A DNA stretch of 33,878 nt, from the IMG/VR virus record IMGVR_UViG_3300012920_000128, positions 1-33,878 of that record; one strand, written 5' to 3'. A model generated the notes under the pieces. The model worked only from the letters and a program-made list of their open reading frames with translations, was not told the DNA's origin and made no database searches. Both the position numbers and the translations under genes were made by a program. Position 1 is the stretch's first letter; each line of letters opens with the position of its first letter. Below are positions 23,262 through 32,714 of this stretch, in pieces. This stretch comes from a virus.

Positions 23262-24494
23262 TTAGTAGCCTTCTAACTGATAATGAACGTAAAAGTTTCT
23301 AAAATATTTACCTCCAAAAACTTCTTTTCTTCCGTGCTCACATATGGCTGATTCATAAAGAATCATATCACCTGGCTTTGCATAAACTTTATACCACTCA
23401 CCGTCATGTCCTTTAATATCTAAGGGCCAGTCATCTGCATATTTTTTATTTTGACAGCCACAAGTCAAATCTTTATCCACTATTATTATAGAAGAAATAT
23501 GATGAGTCTCAATTCTATCGGTATGTTCAGTTAAAGTTGCACCTTTTTGATATGACCTGATACCATAGATATAATTAGGAATTAATTTGTGTTTGCAAAA
23601 ATCTTCGTGTACAGGTTTTAGCTCTTCATGTATAATTGTTTTAATGGTAGGTAGCCAACCAAAATCCATAATGGAGCTGTTACCAGGTATCCACTTTTCT
23701 TTATCTTCAAAAGTTTCATCTACTTCTTTTGATTGCAAAAGTTGATAGCTTTCTTTTATTAAATTCCATGCTTTGTCTGGACACTTTGTTATTTCAAAAC
23801 CATTAGTAGTTAATTTAGGCAACGTTTTGTTTCTTTCTTCAACTCTATCAGGTTTTACTTTAACTATTTTACTCTCATTAATTTGACTTTCTTCTTTATT
23901 GTTATTTTTTTCATCTTCATAAAGTTGAGCATCTCCCGCTCCATCCCATTTTTTTTCTCTCCACCACGATGTTACTATATATTTTTTACCAGAAGTTACA
24001 GGCATACCTTCATGCAAAGTCTCAGGTAAAACTTTATTATCGCTCATATTAGCCCACCATAAAGCTTTACCGGTTACTGCTTTTACTTTTTTATTTAAGG
24101 TAGGAAAATTTGTTTCACCACCTTCATAATCATCATTTAGATAAATCATTAAAGTATGAGTTCTGTTACCTGATGCCTTACAGTGCATATTGTAAGCAGG
24201 GCCAGTAAAAAAATCATTGTGTGGCTTAAAATATTGACCTACTTCATATAGTTGTCCTTGTAAAGATTCCCCATTTTCAAAAGGCAAATTTAGGTGTTGA
24301 CTTATTCTTTTATGAATACTATTTACTATTACATTGGAAGGGTCTAAATTACTTGTTGAAGATGTTCTATGGTCGGTAACATCCTCTCTATCAGTTCCAC
24401 CTACTACTACAGATGAACGAGAATTATTTGAGTCAATTAGTTTAATAATTTCATCACACTCTTGGTGAGAAATAAAGTTTGGTATTTCGTGCAT
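23262..24494 (-). CDS. Double 2-oxoglutarate/Fe(II) oxygenase with a prolyl 4-hydroxylase domain
   Basis: The N-terminal domain (1-182) matches prolyl 4-hydroxylases closely: RTSS (43-46), LQGQLYEVGQYFKPHND with the HxD iron ligands His92 and Asp94, GGETNFP (125-131), and HEGMPVTSGKKYI with the third ligand His161 and the 2-oxoglutarate Lys171. A charged linker (185-225) joins a second, divergent oxygenase domain (230-410) with HTD (His324, Asp326), DWPLDI, and CEHGRKEVFGG with His387. Both domains keep their iron ligands. The family hydroxylates proline in collagen-like or Pro-rich peptides. It sits between the gene for the tail nozzle with Pro/Thr linkers and the glycosyltransferase gene, so tail linkers are the likely substrate (inference). 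Confidence 0.88.
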   Translation of the reverse strand: MHEIPNFISHQECDEIIKLIDSNNSRSSVVVGGTDREDVTDHRTSSTSNLDPSNVIVNSIHKRISQHLNLPFENGESLQGQLYEVGQYFKPHNDFFTGPAYNMHCKASGNRTHTLMIYLNDDYEGGETNFPTLNKKVKAVTGKALWWANMSDNKVLPETLHEGMPVTSGKKYIVTSWWREKKWDGAGDAQLYEDEKNNNKEESQINESKIVKVKPDRVEERNKTLPKLTTNGFEITKCPDKAWNLIKESYQLLQSKEVDETFEDKEKWIPGNSSIMDFGWLPTIKTIIHEELKPVHEDFCKHKLIPNYIYGIRSYQKGATLTEHTDRIETHHISSIIIVDKDLTCGCQNKKYADDWPLDIKGHDGEWYKVYAKPGDMILYESAICEHGRKEVFGGKYFRNFYVHYQLEGY

Positions 24495-24528
24495 TTGATT
24501 AAATTAAATTTTTATAAAGATATAAAAA

Positions 24529-27500
24529 TTATGGACAACCAGTACAGCTTGTAAATGAAGTTCCATTCCAATATCTTGAATAAGAACCATTGCTCACATA
24601 GATAGCACTAGGAAAAAGACTTGAACAAGTGTTACTAGTTCCATACCATTCTGTTGCTAAACAAAATGATGCGTTATTAAAATAATTTGTTTCTCTTCTT
24701 GAAGATGAACAAGCATTGTTTCCGCTTGTATTATCTCTTCCAATATTATTTATTGCAAAACAATTGCTTGGAGTAGGTGGCGTTGGAGGTGTTGGAGTAG
24801 GGGTTGGAACACCAGAAGCTTCACAGGTTGCACAATCAGTAAAAGGGTCATAATTAGTATACACAGGGCCAGTTGTTCCTCCTAAATCTATGTACTCATA
24901 ACATATACCAGATATTTTAAGAACATTAGGGAATGTTGTTCCTCCTGGGCCGCTTACCTCGGCGAGTATATCTCCACCTCCAGTTGCACAATCTCCATAT
25001 CTTGCATATACTGTTGCTGGCACAGGTGGAGGTGTTGGTACAGGAGGTGTAGGCGGTACAGGCGCTGGAGCAAATCCACCACAGCTTGATTGTATTTGTA
25101 CATAGGTTACTTGCGAATTATAAAAAGTTGCGGCTGCATCTATTATCTCCCAATATTTAGTTCCATTAAAAGCAGGATTAGGGCCAGATGCACCACCATT
25201 TAAAGTTAATGCTAAACCATTAGCTAGTGTTGGGGCAGTAAGATTAGTAACTCTTACGTAATATGTAGGAGATGTAGTGTAACACTCTCTAATCTGTATA
25301 TCCTGAAACGTAGCTGGAGTAGGTGGAACTGGCGGTGGACTAGGAGGCGTAGCAGGTGGACATCCAGTGCTTGACCCTACTGCTTGTATGTTTTGACATC
25401 CTAAACCTTGGTCTGAAGTTTGACCTACATCTCCTGCATATCTATAAAATAAAGGATTTGACCCTGAAGTTCCGTCAACAAATCTTTGGTCAAATGTTGG
25501 TTGTGTTGCTGATTGAAAGTAACAATCCTGATGACTTCCACAAGATACTAGTCTATAAAATAAAGACGGTGTAGGAGTCGGAGGCGTCGGAGGCGTCGGA
25601 GGCGTCGGCGTCGGAGGCGTCGGAGGTATTGGCGGGATACCTTGACAGTCAGAACAGTTGGAGTATGTTAAGGTAGGTATGTCTACAGTACTAGTAGAAC
25701 CTGTACTTTGAGCATTACTATAACATATGTTTTGATATTTAACTACAATAGGTATTATCAATCCTTGTCCATCTACAAACCTAAAAATTTGTTTTGCAGC
25801 TGAATCATCACACTGTGAATACTCTCTATATGTAAAAGTAGGTGTTGGTACAGGGGTTGGTACAGGAACTGTTGCTTGACATGCCGGACAATCTGCAAAT
25901 GTTGGTAAAGTTGTTATATCAGTATTAGATGTTGAAGATGTAGCTTGTGGATTTTCATAACATTCTCCATCAAATTTAATAAAACCAGGGAATGAATATC
26001 CAAATGCTCCTTTTGCAATCATAATTATGCTAGCATCATTACATTGTTGATACTGTCTAAACTCTTCAGTTGGCGTTGGCGTCGGCGGTGTAGGCCCTGG
26101 TGTTGGTGGGGTAGGTGGATTAGTATTTCTATAATCATAAACTAAATATAAGTTGTTACCTGAAGCTGGCACTGTAAATGAACCAGAATATAAACTTGGA
26201 GCTTGAGATGTATTCAGTGGCATTGATATAGCTTGACTCAACAGGCTAGTGATTGACGTAATATCATTAGTAAATACAGTGTCACTTCTTAAATATGCAA
26301 ATCCGTTAGCATTAGTGTCAAAGACAAAATCATCAAAATTAAATTTGTTTGCAGCAATAGTCATAACCGAACCATCAGTAGGTAATAATCCAACCCCTTG
26401 ATTTCCACTTACTACATTATATTGAGATATAACAAAATTTCCTGTGCCACTACCAAATGGTACTAAATTAGATTGTGTTGCTGATATCAAACTTCCATCT
26501 GACCAAGAGGCTTCGTTATGAATAAACTCTCCAGCATTTATAGTGTCTGTAACACAAATACTATAAAGGTTTAATAATGAACCACTAGGACATCCGACAG
26601 TAATTTCTATAGTGTCATCTACGGTAGCAGTAGATGTAACTTCTATAATAACTTGATTGATTGTTGTGTTGTTTTTAGGAAAAGTAAAACTGCCGCTTGA
26701 ATAAATAACACCTGTAGTAGTAGAAACACCATCATAAATTGCTGTTATTGTATAACCTATTGGACTAACAGCTCCTTCAGTTTCAATTTGCACTCCATTT
26801 TCAGTTACAATATCTTGAGAAGTAAGTTCTGTAATAATATCTTGAGACCCTTCATCAGGTATTACGTAAGAAACTAAAACATCACCAACTTGTTCTTCTA
26901 AATCTACACAGTATATAAATTCATTATTTGCTGGTACAGTTATATCTCTTGTAACCCCACAAGCAGTACACTTGGCTACTTCTGGTTTCAGTATAGTGTT
27001 TGAGGTTAAGACATATTCATTCATGTAAGGGTCATATCCTCCCAGTTTTTGTGTAGTAAATGCAGCAGTAAATAAATCTCTAAACCAGCTTCTCATACCT
27101 GCCTCTGATATTACTCTCAGTTGTTCATTAGAAGCTGAGCTTCCAACTAAATGTATAACAGCGCTTCTTTTAGCATCGGTAAAATATTTACTTTCACCCC
27201 ATACAGCAAAACTTTCAGGATTATTACTAATACCATAATCCTCTATTCTGGCTATTTGTTTACCTAAAACTTCTGGCACAGAAGTAAGTTGTCCATTACC
27301 ACTTGCATCACTTAACAAGTCTTTACCAGCTAGCACGTAAGATATTTTATCTTCTTGTAAAACTAATATATCGTCACGCCTTGCATTTAAAATCTCTACA
27401 TCACCAAAAGTTTCTTCTAATGGTTTAAAATTTGCTAAACCAAGATTAAATTCATTTAGCTTGTTTACGTTTGTTTCATCGTTAAAAACACCACTATACG

Positions 27501-30500
27501 TCAAATCAGCAAATCTGTGTGCTTTTTGAAAAGTAGTATTAGATGTAGTAAAGGTTCTATTTCCTAAATTAAATTGTGCACCAAAAGATTCGTCTAAAAT
27601 TTTAAAACTCTCAACTCCATTTCCAAATGTAAAACAATTTGAAAAATCAGTAAGAACAACACCAGGCACTTGAGCGCTTATGTCTTGGTCTTGTACATTT
27701 CCTAAATGATTACCTACACTATCTATTTCAAATGTTTGAGCACTTTCATACCATAAATCAGGTAAAGCTTCTTTGGGTTCAGTTTCAAAAACTACAACTG
27801 AATCTCTTCTGTATATTGTAAAATCAACTCTTACTTGAGAATCTCCTTTAGAACTTCTTGAAGCACAACCAGTTGTTCCCGAAACAAGTAAATAGAAACT
27901 ACCCGGTGATGTACTCGTATCCTCATAAAGCCTATAATAATTAACATTGTTTGGGTCTGTTGCAGTTGTACCAAAAACAGTTAAGATATCACTAGACATA
28001 TTAGAACCTTTGTTTGCTTGAGAAGGCAAACCAACTCCTGAATCAGTAGCAGTTATAAATTCATTTGAAACATTAGCTGGACTAACTGTAGCGTTATTTT
28101 GTATTATAGTTTGTAAATCTTCACCATCAAAAAACTCTTGTACCCCTGCATAAGTATCACTACAAATGATGGTTTGCTCTAGTATACTTGTTCTTCTTTC
28201 ACACTGATTTCCAGTGCCAGGTCTTTCCTGTTCTATTCTCATTACAACTCTTGTTCCTACAGGAAAATTATAATTTGAAGTAAAAGCACCTGAAGAATTT
28301 CTTAAAAAGAAAGGATAAGCAATTATAGGAAACCTTCTGGCTGCTTGTGCCTTTACAGGTTCAACTTTTTCATCTACTACATCGTCATCATCCATAACAG
28401 CTTGAAAAGCAATATTACTAAGTTTCATATAAACACCTGCTGGTATAACACTAATACCGGTGACTGTAATAAAATCCTTTTGTTGATTTACTACTTCTAG
28501 GACTGTAGCTTCTGTACATTGGTTTAGTGGGCCTGCTATATCTCTTTTGACTGTTAATCTATCTCCATCTTTTACTTTACCTATATTATCTCCTTCTAAT
28601 AGAAAATAAACGTTGTTACTGTTGTCATCTTCATAAAATATACTACTATAAATAGTCTCATAACTTTCTCTATCTGCTTTTATACAAAACTTATATCTTG
28701 TGGCAAAACTAGGAGCTCTTTGAGTTATTGGAATGTTGACCTGTATTTCATTTTTAGATGATGAAGCATTACATCCTATAAACAAAGTATTGTTTGTACT
28801 TACAAGAGCAGTGGATGCTCTATTAAAAGAGTCCATATATATAATACCAATCTCATATCCACGATTACTATGTAAACTACTTGTGTTAGATACTTCTGCA
28901 AGTGTTGCTGAAAAATTTGTAATCTTATAATATTCTACTAATGTATTTGTACCTACGCCTGTTTCTTCATATTCAGCTGCTAATATTTGTAATTGTAAAG
29001 TGGCTGGCAATATAACGGAGGCTGCTATACCTTCACCAGCTGAAGGAAGAGCGGGAGTTGAACTGGTTCTTCCGCTACGGTTTACATCATATTGTGTAGC
29101 TGCATTTGTCCCTAATTGTCCCTCAAGTGAAGAATTGAAAACATCTGTAAAAGTTGTTCCATCTCCATTTTGAGCATTTGCTAAAGTTTGAATACCAGAG
29201 GTTAATAAACCAAATTTTGCTATAAAATCATTTTCAGATATTAAGTCATTTATAGGTGTCAAACTTTGTGTAAAGTCTTTGTTAAGTGTATATGAGAATT
29301 GTATTGTTCTTGGCCCTGTTGTTTGGTCAGGGTTTAAAGAACCTGAACTCCATGAGTTATGTTCGTATGTTATCGAAAAACTTATTGTAGCTCCAACTAT
29401 TAGTTTATTTGTATTACCATCAAAATTAATTCTCAAAGCACTGTTTGGAATAGTGTTACTTCCGCCAAGCGTATAGCCAGAACTAGCTGTTTCTGCAGGC
29501 AATTGAACTTCACCCACTTCAGATTGAACTAAAGATGTGGTATATTCTAAAGCTAATGGTTCATTGAAAGTGTCTTTTAGGTCATACCCCTCTACATAAT
29601 TACCATAAACCAATCTATTAGCCATTAAAGTCTGAGCTTTTGCCAAGGTTGGAACATTATCAAAAGTTCTTAAAATTTCCGATTCTGGTAAAACAGAAAA
29701 TATTTTACTGTTATCAAATTCAAAAGTATAATTAGTGTTGTCTGAATATCCTTTTTCTTTTTTAATAATTCTTTCTATTACTCTTATAGTAGAATCATTA
29801 GCAAGTTTGTAAAGAATGTCTATTCCTTTTACTAATTCACTACCTGAATTAAATGTAACAATAACAGCATTAAACCTGTTAGTCATACCATCATTAGCAA
29901 AACTTTGTGCACTAAAATTAAAAGGTTTTGGTTGAAATGCTGGTTCGCTGAACTGAGAAGTCGCAGAATACTCTGCATTACTATATCTGTATCTATAACC
30001 AAAACAAACAAAATTGTCAGTTAAGAATGTATCATTTATTGAAGATTGTATCAACTGTAGAGTAGGAGCTTGAAAAGGTGGTTGTTTTACAACTTGTATT
30101 TCTCTCTCATCGAACTGGTCTATTTGTTGTCCTGCTAAATTAGCAGTAGGGTTTTCATAATTTCTTTCAATATTAATTACTCTAGGTGGGTTAGTGTTAT
30201 CTGTAAAAAATAATAAATTATCTATTTTGTTAATACCTGTTATTAAAAATTCAGGGTTAAAGTTTAAGGTAGTGTTTACATTTGCTCCATTATCTATACT
30301 ATAAATATGATATAGTATACCGCCAGTTTGTACGTTAAAAGAAATAATTAAATCTAATTTACCCGTTTCACCTAAAGTAAAAGCTGGGTCATGTACAAAC
30401 CAATATATTGTTTCATTAGCACCGTCTTCAAAGACACCTATACATCTTGCGGATGAGCTTAGCTTTGTACCATTATAATATTGAATATCTGTTAAAAGAG

Positions 30501-30657
30501 TATTTCCTCTTGAGTTTTCAACTGAACCTATTTCAGATTGTTCAGTAGAACCCAACCTTACATTCATAGCATTAGTATACTCACCATTAGGTAAAAGCCT
30601 TAATTCAAGGCTTTTATTCATACGGCCAGCTATAAAATTTCTTTGAATGTTTGCCAT
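24529..30657 (-). CDS. Giant tail nozzle/tubular protein with C-terminal Cys-bead and Pro/Thr-string array
   Basis: The N-terminus (NFIAGRMNKSLELRLLPNGE, then NAMNVRLGS) and a segment near residues 1140-1205 with SNNPESFAVWG, YFTDAKRSAVIHL and GGYDPYMNEYVLT are hallmarks, from memory, of nozzle or muzzle (tail tube B-like) beta-propeller proteins of podoviruses and crAss-like phages. From about residue 1515, six globular beads of 65-90 residues, each with two to six Cys, alternate with Pro/Thr-rich linkers (near 1516, 1600, 1685, 1772, 1872 and 1956). Beads 1, 2 and 5 share the pattern C-x-D...K...CYE...DCxxC. They probably project from the tail and bind the host surface. No enzyme motif was seen. 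It is the longest gene in the window, two bases after the ring protein stop. Confidence 0.72.
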   Translation of the reverse strand: MANIQRNFIAGRMNKSLELRLLPNGEYTNAMNVRLGSTEQSEIGSVENSRGNTLLTDIQYYNGTKLSSSARCIGVFEDGANETIYWFVHDPAFTLGETGKLDLIISFNVQTGGILYHIYSIDNGANVNTTLNFNPEFLITGINKIDNLLFFTDNTNPPRVINIERNYENPTANLAGQQIDQFDEREIQVVKQPPFQAPTLQLIQSSINDTFLTDNFVCFGYRYRYSNAEYSATSQFSEPAFQPKPFNFSAQSFANDGMTNRFNAVIVTFNSGSELVKGIDILYKLANDSTIRVIERIIKKEKGYSDNTNYTFEFDNSKIFSVLPESEILRTFDNVPTLAKAQTLMANRLVYGNYVEGYDLKDTFNEPLALEYTTSLVQSEVGEVQLPAETASSGYTLGGSNTIPNSALRINFDGNTNKLIVGATISFSITYEHNSWSSGSLNPDQTTGPRTIQFSYTLNKDFTQSLTPINDLISENDFIAKFGLLTSGIQTLANAQNGDGTTFTDVFNSSLEGQLGTNAATQYDVNRSGRTSSTPALPSAGEGIAASVILPATLQLQILAAEYEETGVGTNTLVEYYKITNFSATLAEVSNTSSLHSNRGYEIGIIYMDSFNRASTALVSTNNTLFIGCNASSSKNEIQVNIPITQRAPSFATRYKFCIKADRESYETIYSSIFYEDDNSNNVYFLLEGDNIGKVKDGDRLTVKRDIAGPLNQCTEATVLEVVNQQKDFITVTGISVIPAGVYMKLSNIAFQAVMDDDDVVDEKVEPVKAQAARRFPIIAYPFFLRNSSGAFTSNYNFPVGTRVVMRIEQERPGTGNQCERRTSILEQTIICSDTYAGVQEFFDGEDLQTIIQNNATVSPANVSNEFITATDSGVGLPSQANKGSNMSSDILTVFGTTATDPNNVNYYRLYEDTSTSPGSFYLLVSGTTGCASRSSKGDSQVRVDFTIYRRDSVVVFETEPKEALPDLWYESAQTFEIDSVGNHLGNVQDQDISAQVPGVVLTDFSNCFTFGNGVESFKILDESFGAQFNLGNRTFTTSNTTFQKAHRFADLTYSGVFNDETNVNKLNEFNLGLANFKPLEETFGDVEILNARRDDILVLQEDKISYVLAGKDLLSDASGNGQLTSVPEVLGKQIARIEDYGISNNPESFAVWGESKYFTDAKRSAVIHLVGSSASNEQLRVISEAGMRSWFRDLFTAAFTTQKLGGYDPYMNEYVLTSNTILKPEVAKCTACGVTRDITVPANNEFIYCVDLEEQVGDVLVSYVIPDEGSQDIITELTSQDIVTENGVQIETEGAVSPIGYTITAIYDGVSTTTGVIYSSGSFTFPKNNTTINQVIIEVTSTATVDDTIEITVGCPSGSLLNLYSICVTDTINAGEFIHNEASWSDGSLISATQSNLVPFGSGTGNFVISQYNVVSGNQGVGLLPTDGSVMTIAANKFNFDDFVFDTNANGFAYLRSDTVFTNDITSITSLLSQAISMPLNTSQAPSLYSGSFTVPASGNNLYLVYDYRNTNPPTPPTPGPTPPTPTPTEEFRQYQQCNDASIIMIAKGAFGYSFPGFIKFDGECYENPQATSSTSNTDITTLPTFADCPACQATVPVPTPVPTPTFTYREYSQCDDSAAKQIFRFVDGQGLIIPIVVKYQNICYSNAQSTGSTSTVDIPTLTYSNCSDCQGIPPIPPTPPTPTPPTPPTPPTPTPSLFYRLVSCGSHQDCYFQSATQPTFDQRFVDGTSGSNPLFYRYAGDVGQTSDQGLGCQNIQAVGSSTGCPPATPPSPPPVPPTPATFQDIQIRECYTTSPTYYVRVTNLTAPTLANGLALTLNGGASGPNPAFNGTKYWEIIDAAATFYNSQVTYVQIQSSCGGFAPAPVPPTPPVPTPPPVPATVYARYGDCATGGGDILAEVSGPGGTTFPNVLKISGICYEYIDLGGTTGPVYTNYDPFTDCATCEASGVPTPTPTPPTPPTPSNCFAINNIGRDNTSGNNACSSSRRETNYFNNASFCLATEWYGTSNTCSSLFPSAIYVSNGSYSRYWNGTSFTSCTGCP
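25571..25625. repeat. 9-bp tandem repeat (GGCGTCGGA) encoding a PPTP linker
   Basis: GGAGGCGTC-type units follow one another with almost no variation. They are far richer in G and C than the rest of the window and use CCG/ACG-type codons, while other Pro/Thr codons nearby prefer A or T at the third position. This suggests recent expansion. Confidence 0.75.
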
Positions 30658-30658
30658 T

Positions 30659-31579
30659 TTATTTTATCCACTTATTCTCTCCTCTAATATTCATTAGTAA
30701 TCTACTTGGATGAATATTACTTAATCTAAGCTTAGCATTTCTATATAAAGCTTGTTTATCTTTTCTTGCTCTATTAACTATATACTCTTGTACACCAAAT
30801 TTATTATTTAATAATGAAAATTTAATATAGGCATAAATATAATCTTCAAACAGTTTATTTACTTTAATATTACTATCATCGCCATTTTCCATTCCGTCCG
30901 AAATATATTGAAGAATACACTGTTGATTAGCCATAGTAGAATCAAAGTTTATAACTCCATTAGCTTTATCAATTGTAAATGTTGGATTGAAATTAGCTGT
31001 TTCAGTATTTAAACCATATCTCGCTCCAATCCTTGATTCATATATATCATCTTCACAATTATTACATCCAGGATTAACTGCTTCTTCTCTTATGTCATTT
31101 AGATATATACTTTTAAGTTGACCATTGGTTCGTGCGCTATCAAGCTCCGATGTTTGAGTGTTGACGTTATTATTACCATCATAAGTAAATGTTGAAGATG
31201 CTGACTGTACATATTGAGTTGCTGATTGAACCTGTATGTTTTCTACTAAATCTCTGATAACGTTATCTTTAAATAACGATAGCTTTACCCAGTTAACATA
31301 ATCTGAAGGTAAAACAAATTTTAAGTCATCATAAATTTTAAGCTCCAGAGATTTTATTTCATTTAAAGCGTCATAGTTTAATTCTTGTATACCTCGTTTT
31401 GCAAAAAATAATATTTTAAATCTGTCCACATTGTTAATCATTGCATGATTCCCTTGGTACATAAGTAAAAAATTTCTAACAATATCAATTAAAGAAACAT
31501 ATTGATAACTACCAAAATTAGCATTAGTAGGATTTACTCCATCATTTGTGTAATATTTTTTTTGATTTATATAAGCCAT
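30659..31579 (-). CDS. Ring/connector-type virion protein (306 residues)
   Basis: The segment AKRGIQELNYDALNEIKSLE followed by LKFVLPSDYVNWVKLSLF (about 60-105) resembles head-to-tail ring proteins of crAss-like and other Bacteroidetes podoviruses, as I remember them. The rest has a Ser/Thr-rich loop and a helical C-terminus with RKDKQALYRNAKLRL. It is followed two bases later by the nozzle gene and preceded two bases after the next ring-like gene. A place between portal and nozzle is therefore likely. The exact ring number cannot be given. Confidence 0.5.
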   Translation of the reverse strand: MAYINQKKYYTNDGVNPTNANFGSYQYVSLIDIVRNFLLMYQGNHAMINNVDRFKILFFAKRGIQELNYDALNEIKSLELKIYDDLKFVLPSDYVNWVKLSLFKDNVIRDLVENIQVQSATQYVQSASSTFTYDGNNNVNTQTSELDSARTNGQLKSIYLNDIREEAVNPGCNNCEDDIYESRIGARYGLNTETANFNPTFTIDKANGVINFDSTMANQQCILQYISDGMENGDDSNIKVNKLFEDYIYAYIKFSLLNNKFGVQEYIVNRARKDKQALYRNAKLRLSNIHPSRLLMNIRGENKWIK

Positions 31580-31581
31580 AA

Positions 31582-32316
31582 TTATTTTTGATTATCTAAT
31601 TGTTGTTCATCTGTTAATCCGTATTGTATTACTTCTCTTTCTCTAATAGATACTCCTGCATATTGTAATATTTTTGCTACCAAATCATTTGCGTCATCTT
31701 TTGGTAGTTCAAAATCTTGAAAATCAGCCGCTGTTTGGTCAAACAAAGGTTCACCATTAAACAATGTTACATATGTCCACTTAGGGTCTTTAGGATATCT
31801 AATATATTGAGCTTGAACATCTTGACCGCTATTAATTGTAGTAGGAAAGATTGTTATAGAATCTCCTTCTTGAGTATAAGCAGGAAATGTAGTGTTAGGT
31901 GTAGTAAGTAAAGAATTGTTTAAAAGTGTTATTTTATTATGTGAAACTTTTTCCGCTTGACCCAATAAGTTCCCAGCTGAAAAACATAAAACTTTGTTTA
32001 ACAAATAATAATCAGAACCAGTCGTATTTATAGATGGAAGAAAATAAGTACTTGTATTCAAAGTTTTTTGAGTCAAAAATTCAGTTACAGAAAAAGTGTC
32101 AATAACCTCTTCATATCCAAGCTTTATGTTGGCATACCCTGTTCCAGATAACCTGGCATTTTCTTCATTTATTTGTTCGTTGTAATTATAAAAATATTCG
32201 TCAAACAAGTCTAATTGAGCTTGTTTAGCAAATAAATTAAAATCACTAGGTGATATGTACCCGTAATTATTTTTATTGATAATCGCAAGCACAGTGTTTC
32301 TTACAGAATTTATCAT
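31582..32316 (-). CDS. Ring/connector-type virion protein (244 residues)
   Basis: NNYGYISPSDFNLFAKQAQL and DLFDEYFYNYNEQI (residues 16-50) and, near the end, FELPKDDANDLVAKILQYAG with VSIREREV recall tail-adaptor or ring proteins next to the portal in Bacteroidetes podoviruses. It is the first gene after the terminator/promoter pair at 32332-32375, so it opens the tail operon. Function is inferred from memory of the family and from order (capsid, small virion protein, ring, ring, nozzle). Confidence 0.5.
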   Translation of the reverse strand: MINSVRNTVLAIINKNNYGYISPSDFNLFAKQAQLDLFDEYFYNYNEQINEENARLSGTGYANIKLGYEEVIDTFSVTEFLTQKTLNTSTYFLPSINTTGSDYYLLNKVLCFSAGNLLGQAEKVSHNKITLLNNSLLTTPNTTFPAYTQEGDSITIFPTTINSGQDVQAQYIRYPKDPKWTYVTLFNGEPLFDQTAADFQDFELPKDDANDLVAKILQYAGVSIREREVIQYGLTDEQQLDNQK

Positions 32317-32331
32317 TTGAAAATCTTTTTA

Positions 32332-32339
32332 CAAAGATA
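32332..32339 (-). promoter_or_regulatory. Promoter -7 element TATCTTTG for the tail operon
   Basis: On the minus strand TATCTTTG ends about 16 bases before ATG 32316. It lies just after the capsid-side terminator. No TTTG is present at -33, so this may be a phage late promoter needing an activator. Confidence 0.55.
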
Positions 32340-32342
32340 CAC

Positions 32343-32375
32343 AAAATAAAAAAGCACCCTAGATTTGGGTGCTTT
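32343..32375 (-). terminator. Terminator after the small virion protein
   Basis: AAAGCACCC (32351-32359) pairs perfectly with GGGTGCTTT (32367-32375) around a 7-base loop; on the minus strand the stem is followed by a T-rich run. It ends transcription from the capsid side before the tail operon. Confidence 0.85.
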
Positions 32376-32400
32376 CTCGCTGTCGATAGTAAAGGAAGGA

Positions 32401-32685
32401 TTATATTGTTCCTATAGCGATACTAGTAAATACTAGTCCACCATCTTTCGATACTGGTACTGCTGCATTTGTCCAAGAAGTTTCTGCTGCTTTTACTAGC
32501 GCTGCATTTACATTCTCAGCAAAACCTGAAGTCAGTCCAGTTCCAGTTACCGTTAATTTGTGTGTTCCATTAGCCAGAAAAATATCTCCTGCAGTAGAAC
32601 TTACTGTCTCTACATAAAGAACTTGGTCTGTGTTAACGTGAACATTACCGTCACTTGCTGTATCTAAAGTTATATATTTTGCCAT
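32401..32685 (-). CDS. Small virion protein (94 residues), probably capsid-associated
   Basis: The product is rich in Ala, Val, Thr and beta strands (AKYITLDTASDGNVHVN, then VETVSSTAGDIFLANGTHKL) with an amphipathic helix ENVNAALVKAAETSWT, and it lacks charge at the end. Similar short proteins follow the capsid gene in several Bacteroidetes phages from memory. A decoration or minor structural role is possible. It is a single gene between the -7-like element at 32715-32722 and the terminator at 32343-32375. Confidence 0.55.
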   Translation of the reverse strand: MAKYITLDTASDGNVHVNTDQVLYVETVSSTAGDIFLANGTHKLTVTGTGLTSGFAENVNAALVKAAETSWTNAAVPVSKDGGLVFTSIAIGTI

Positions 32686-32714
32686 GTTAAAAATTTTATG
32701 GGTTAAACAAAAAG

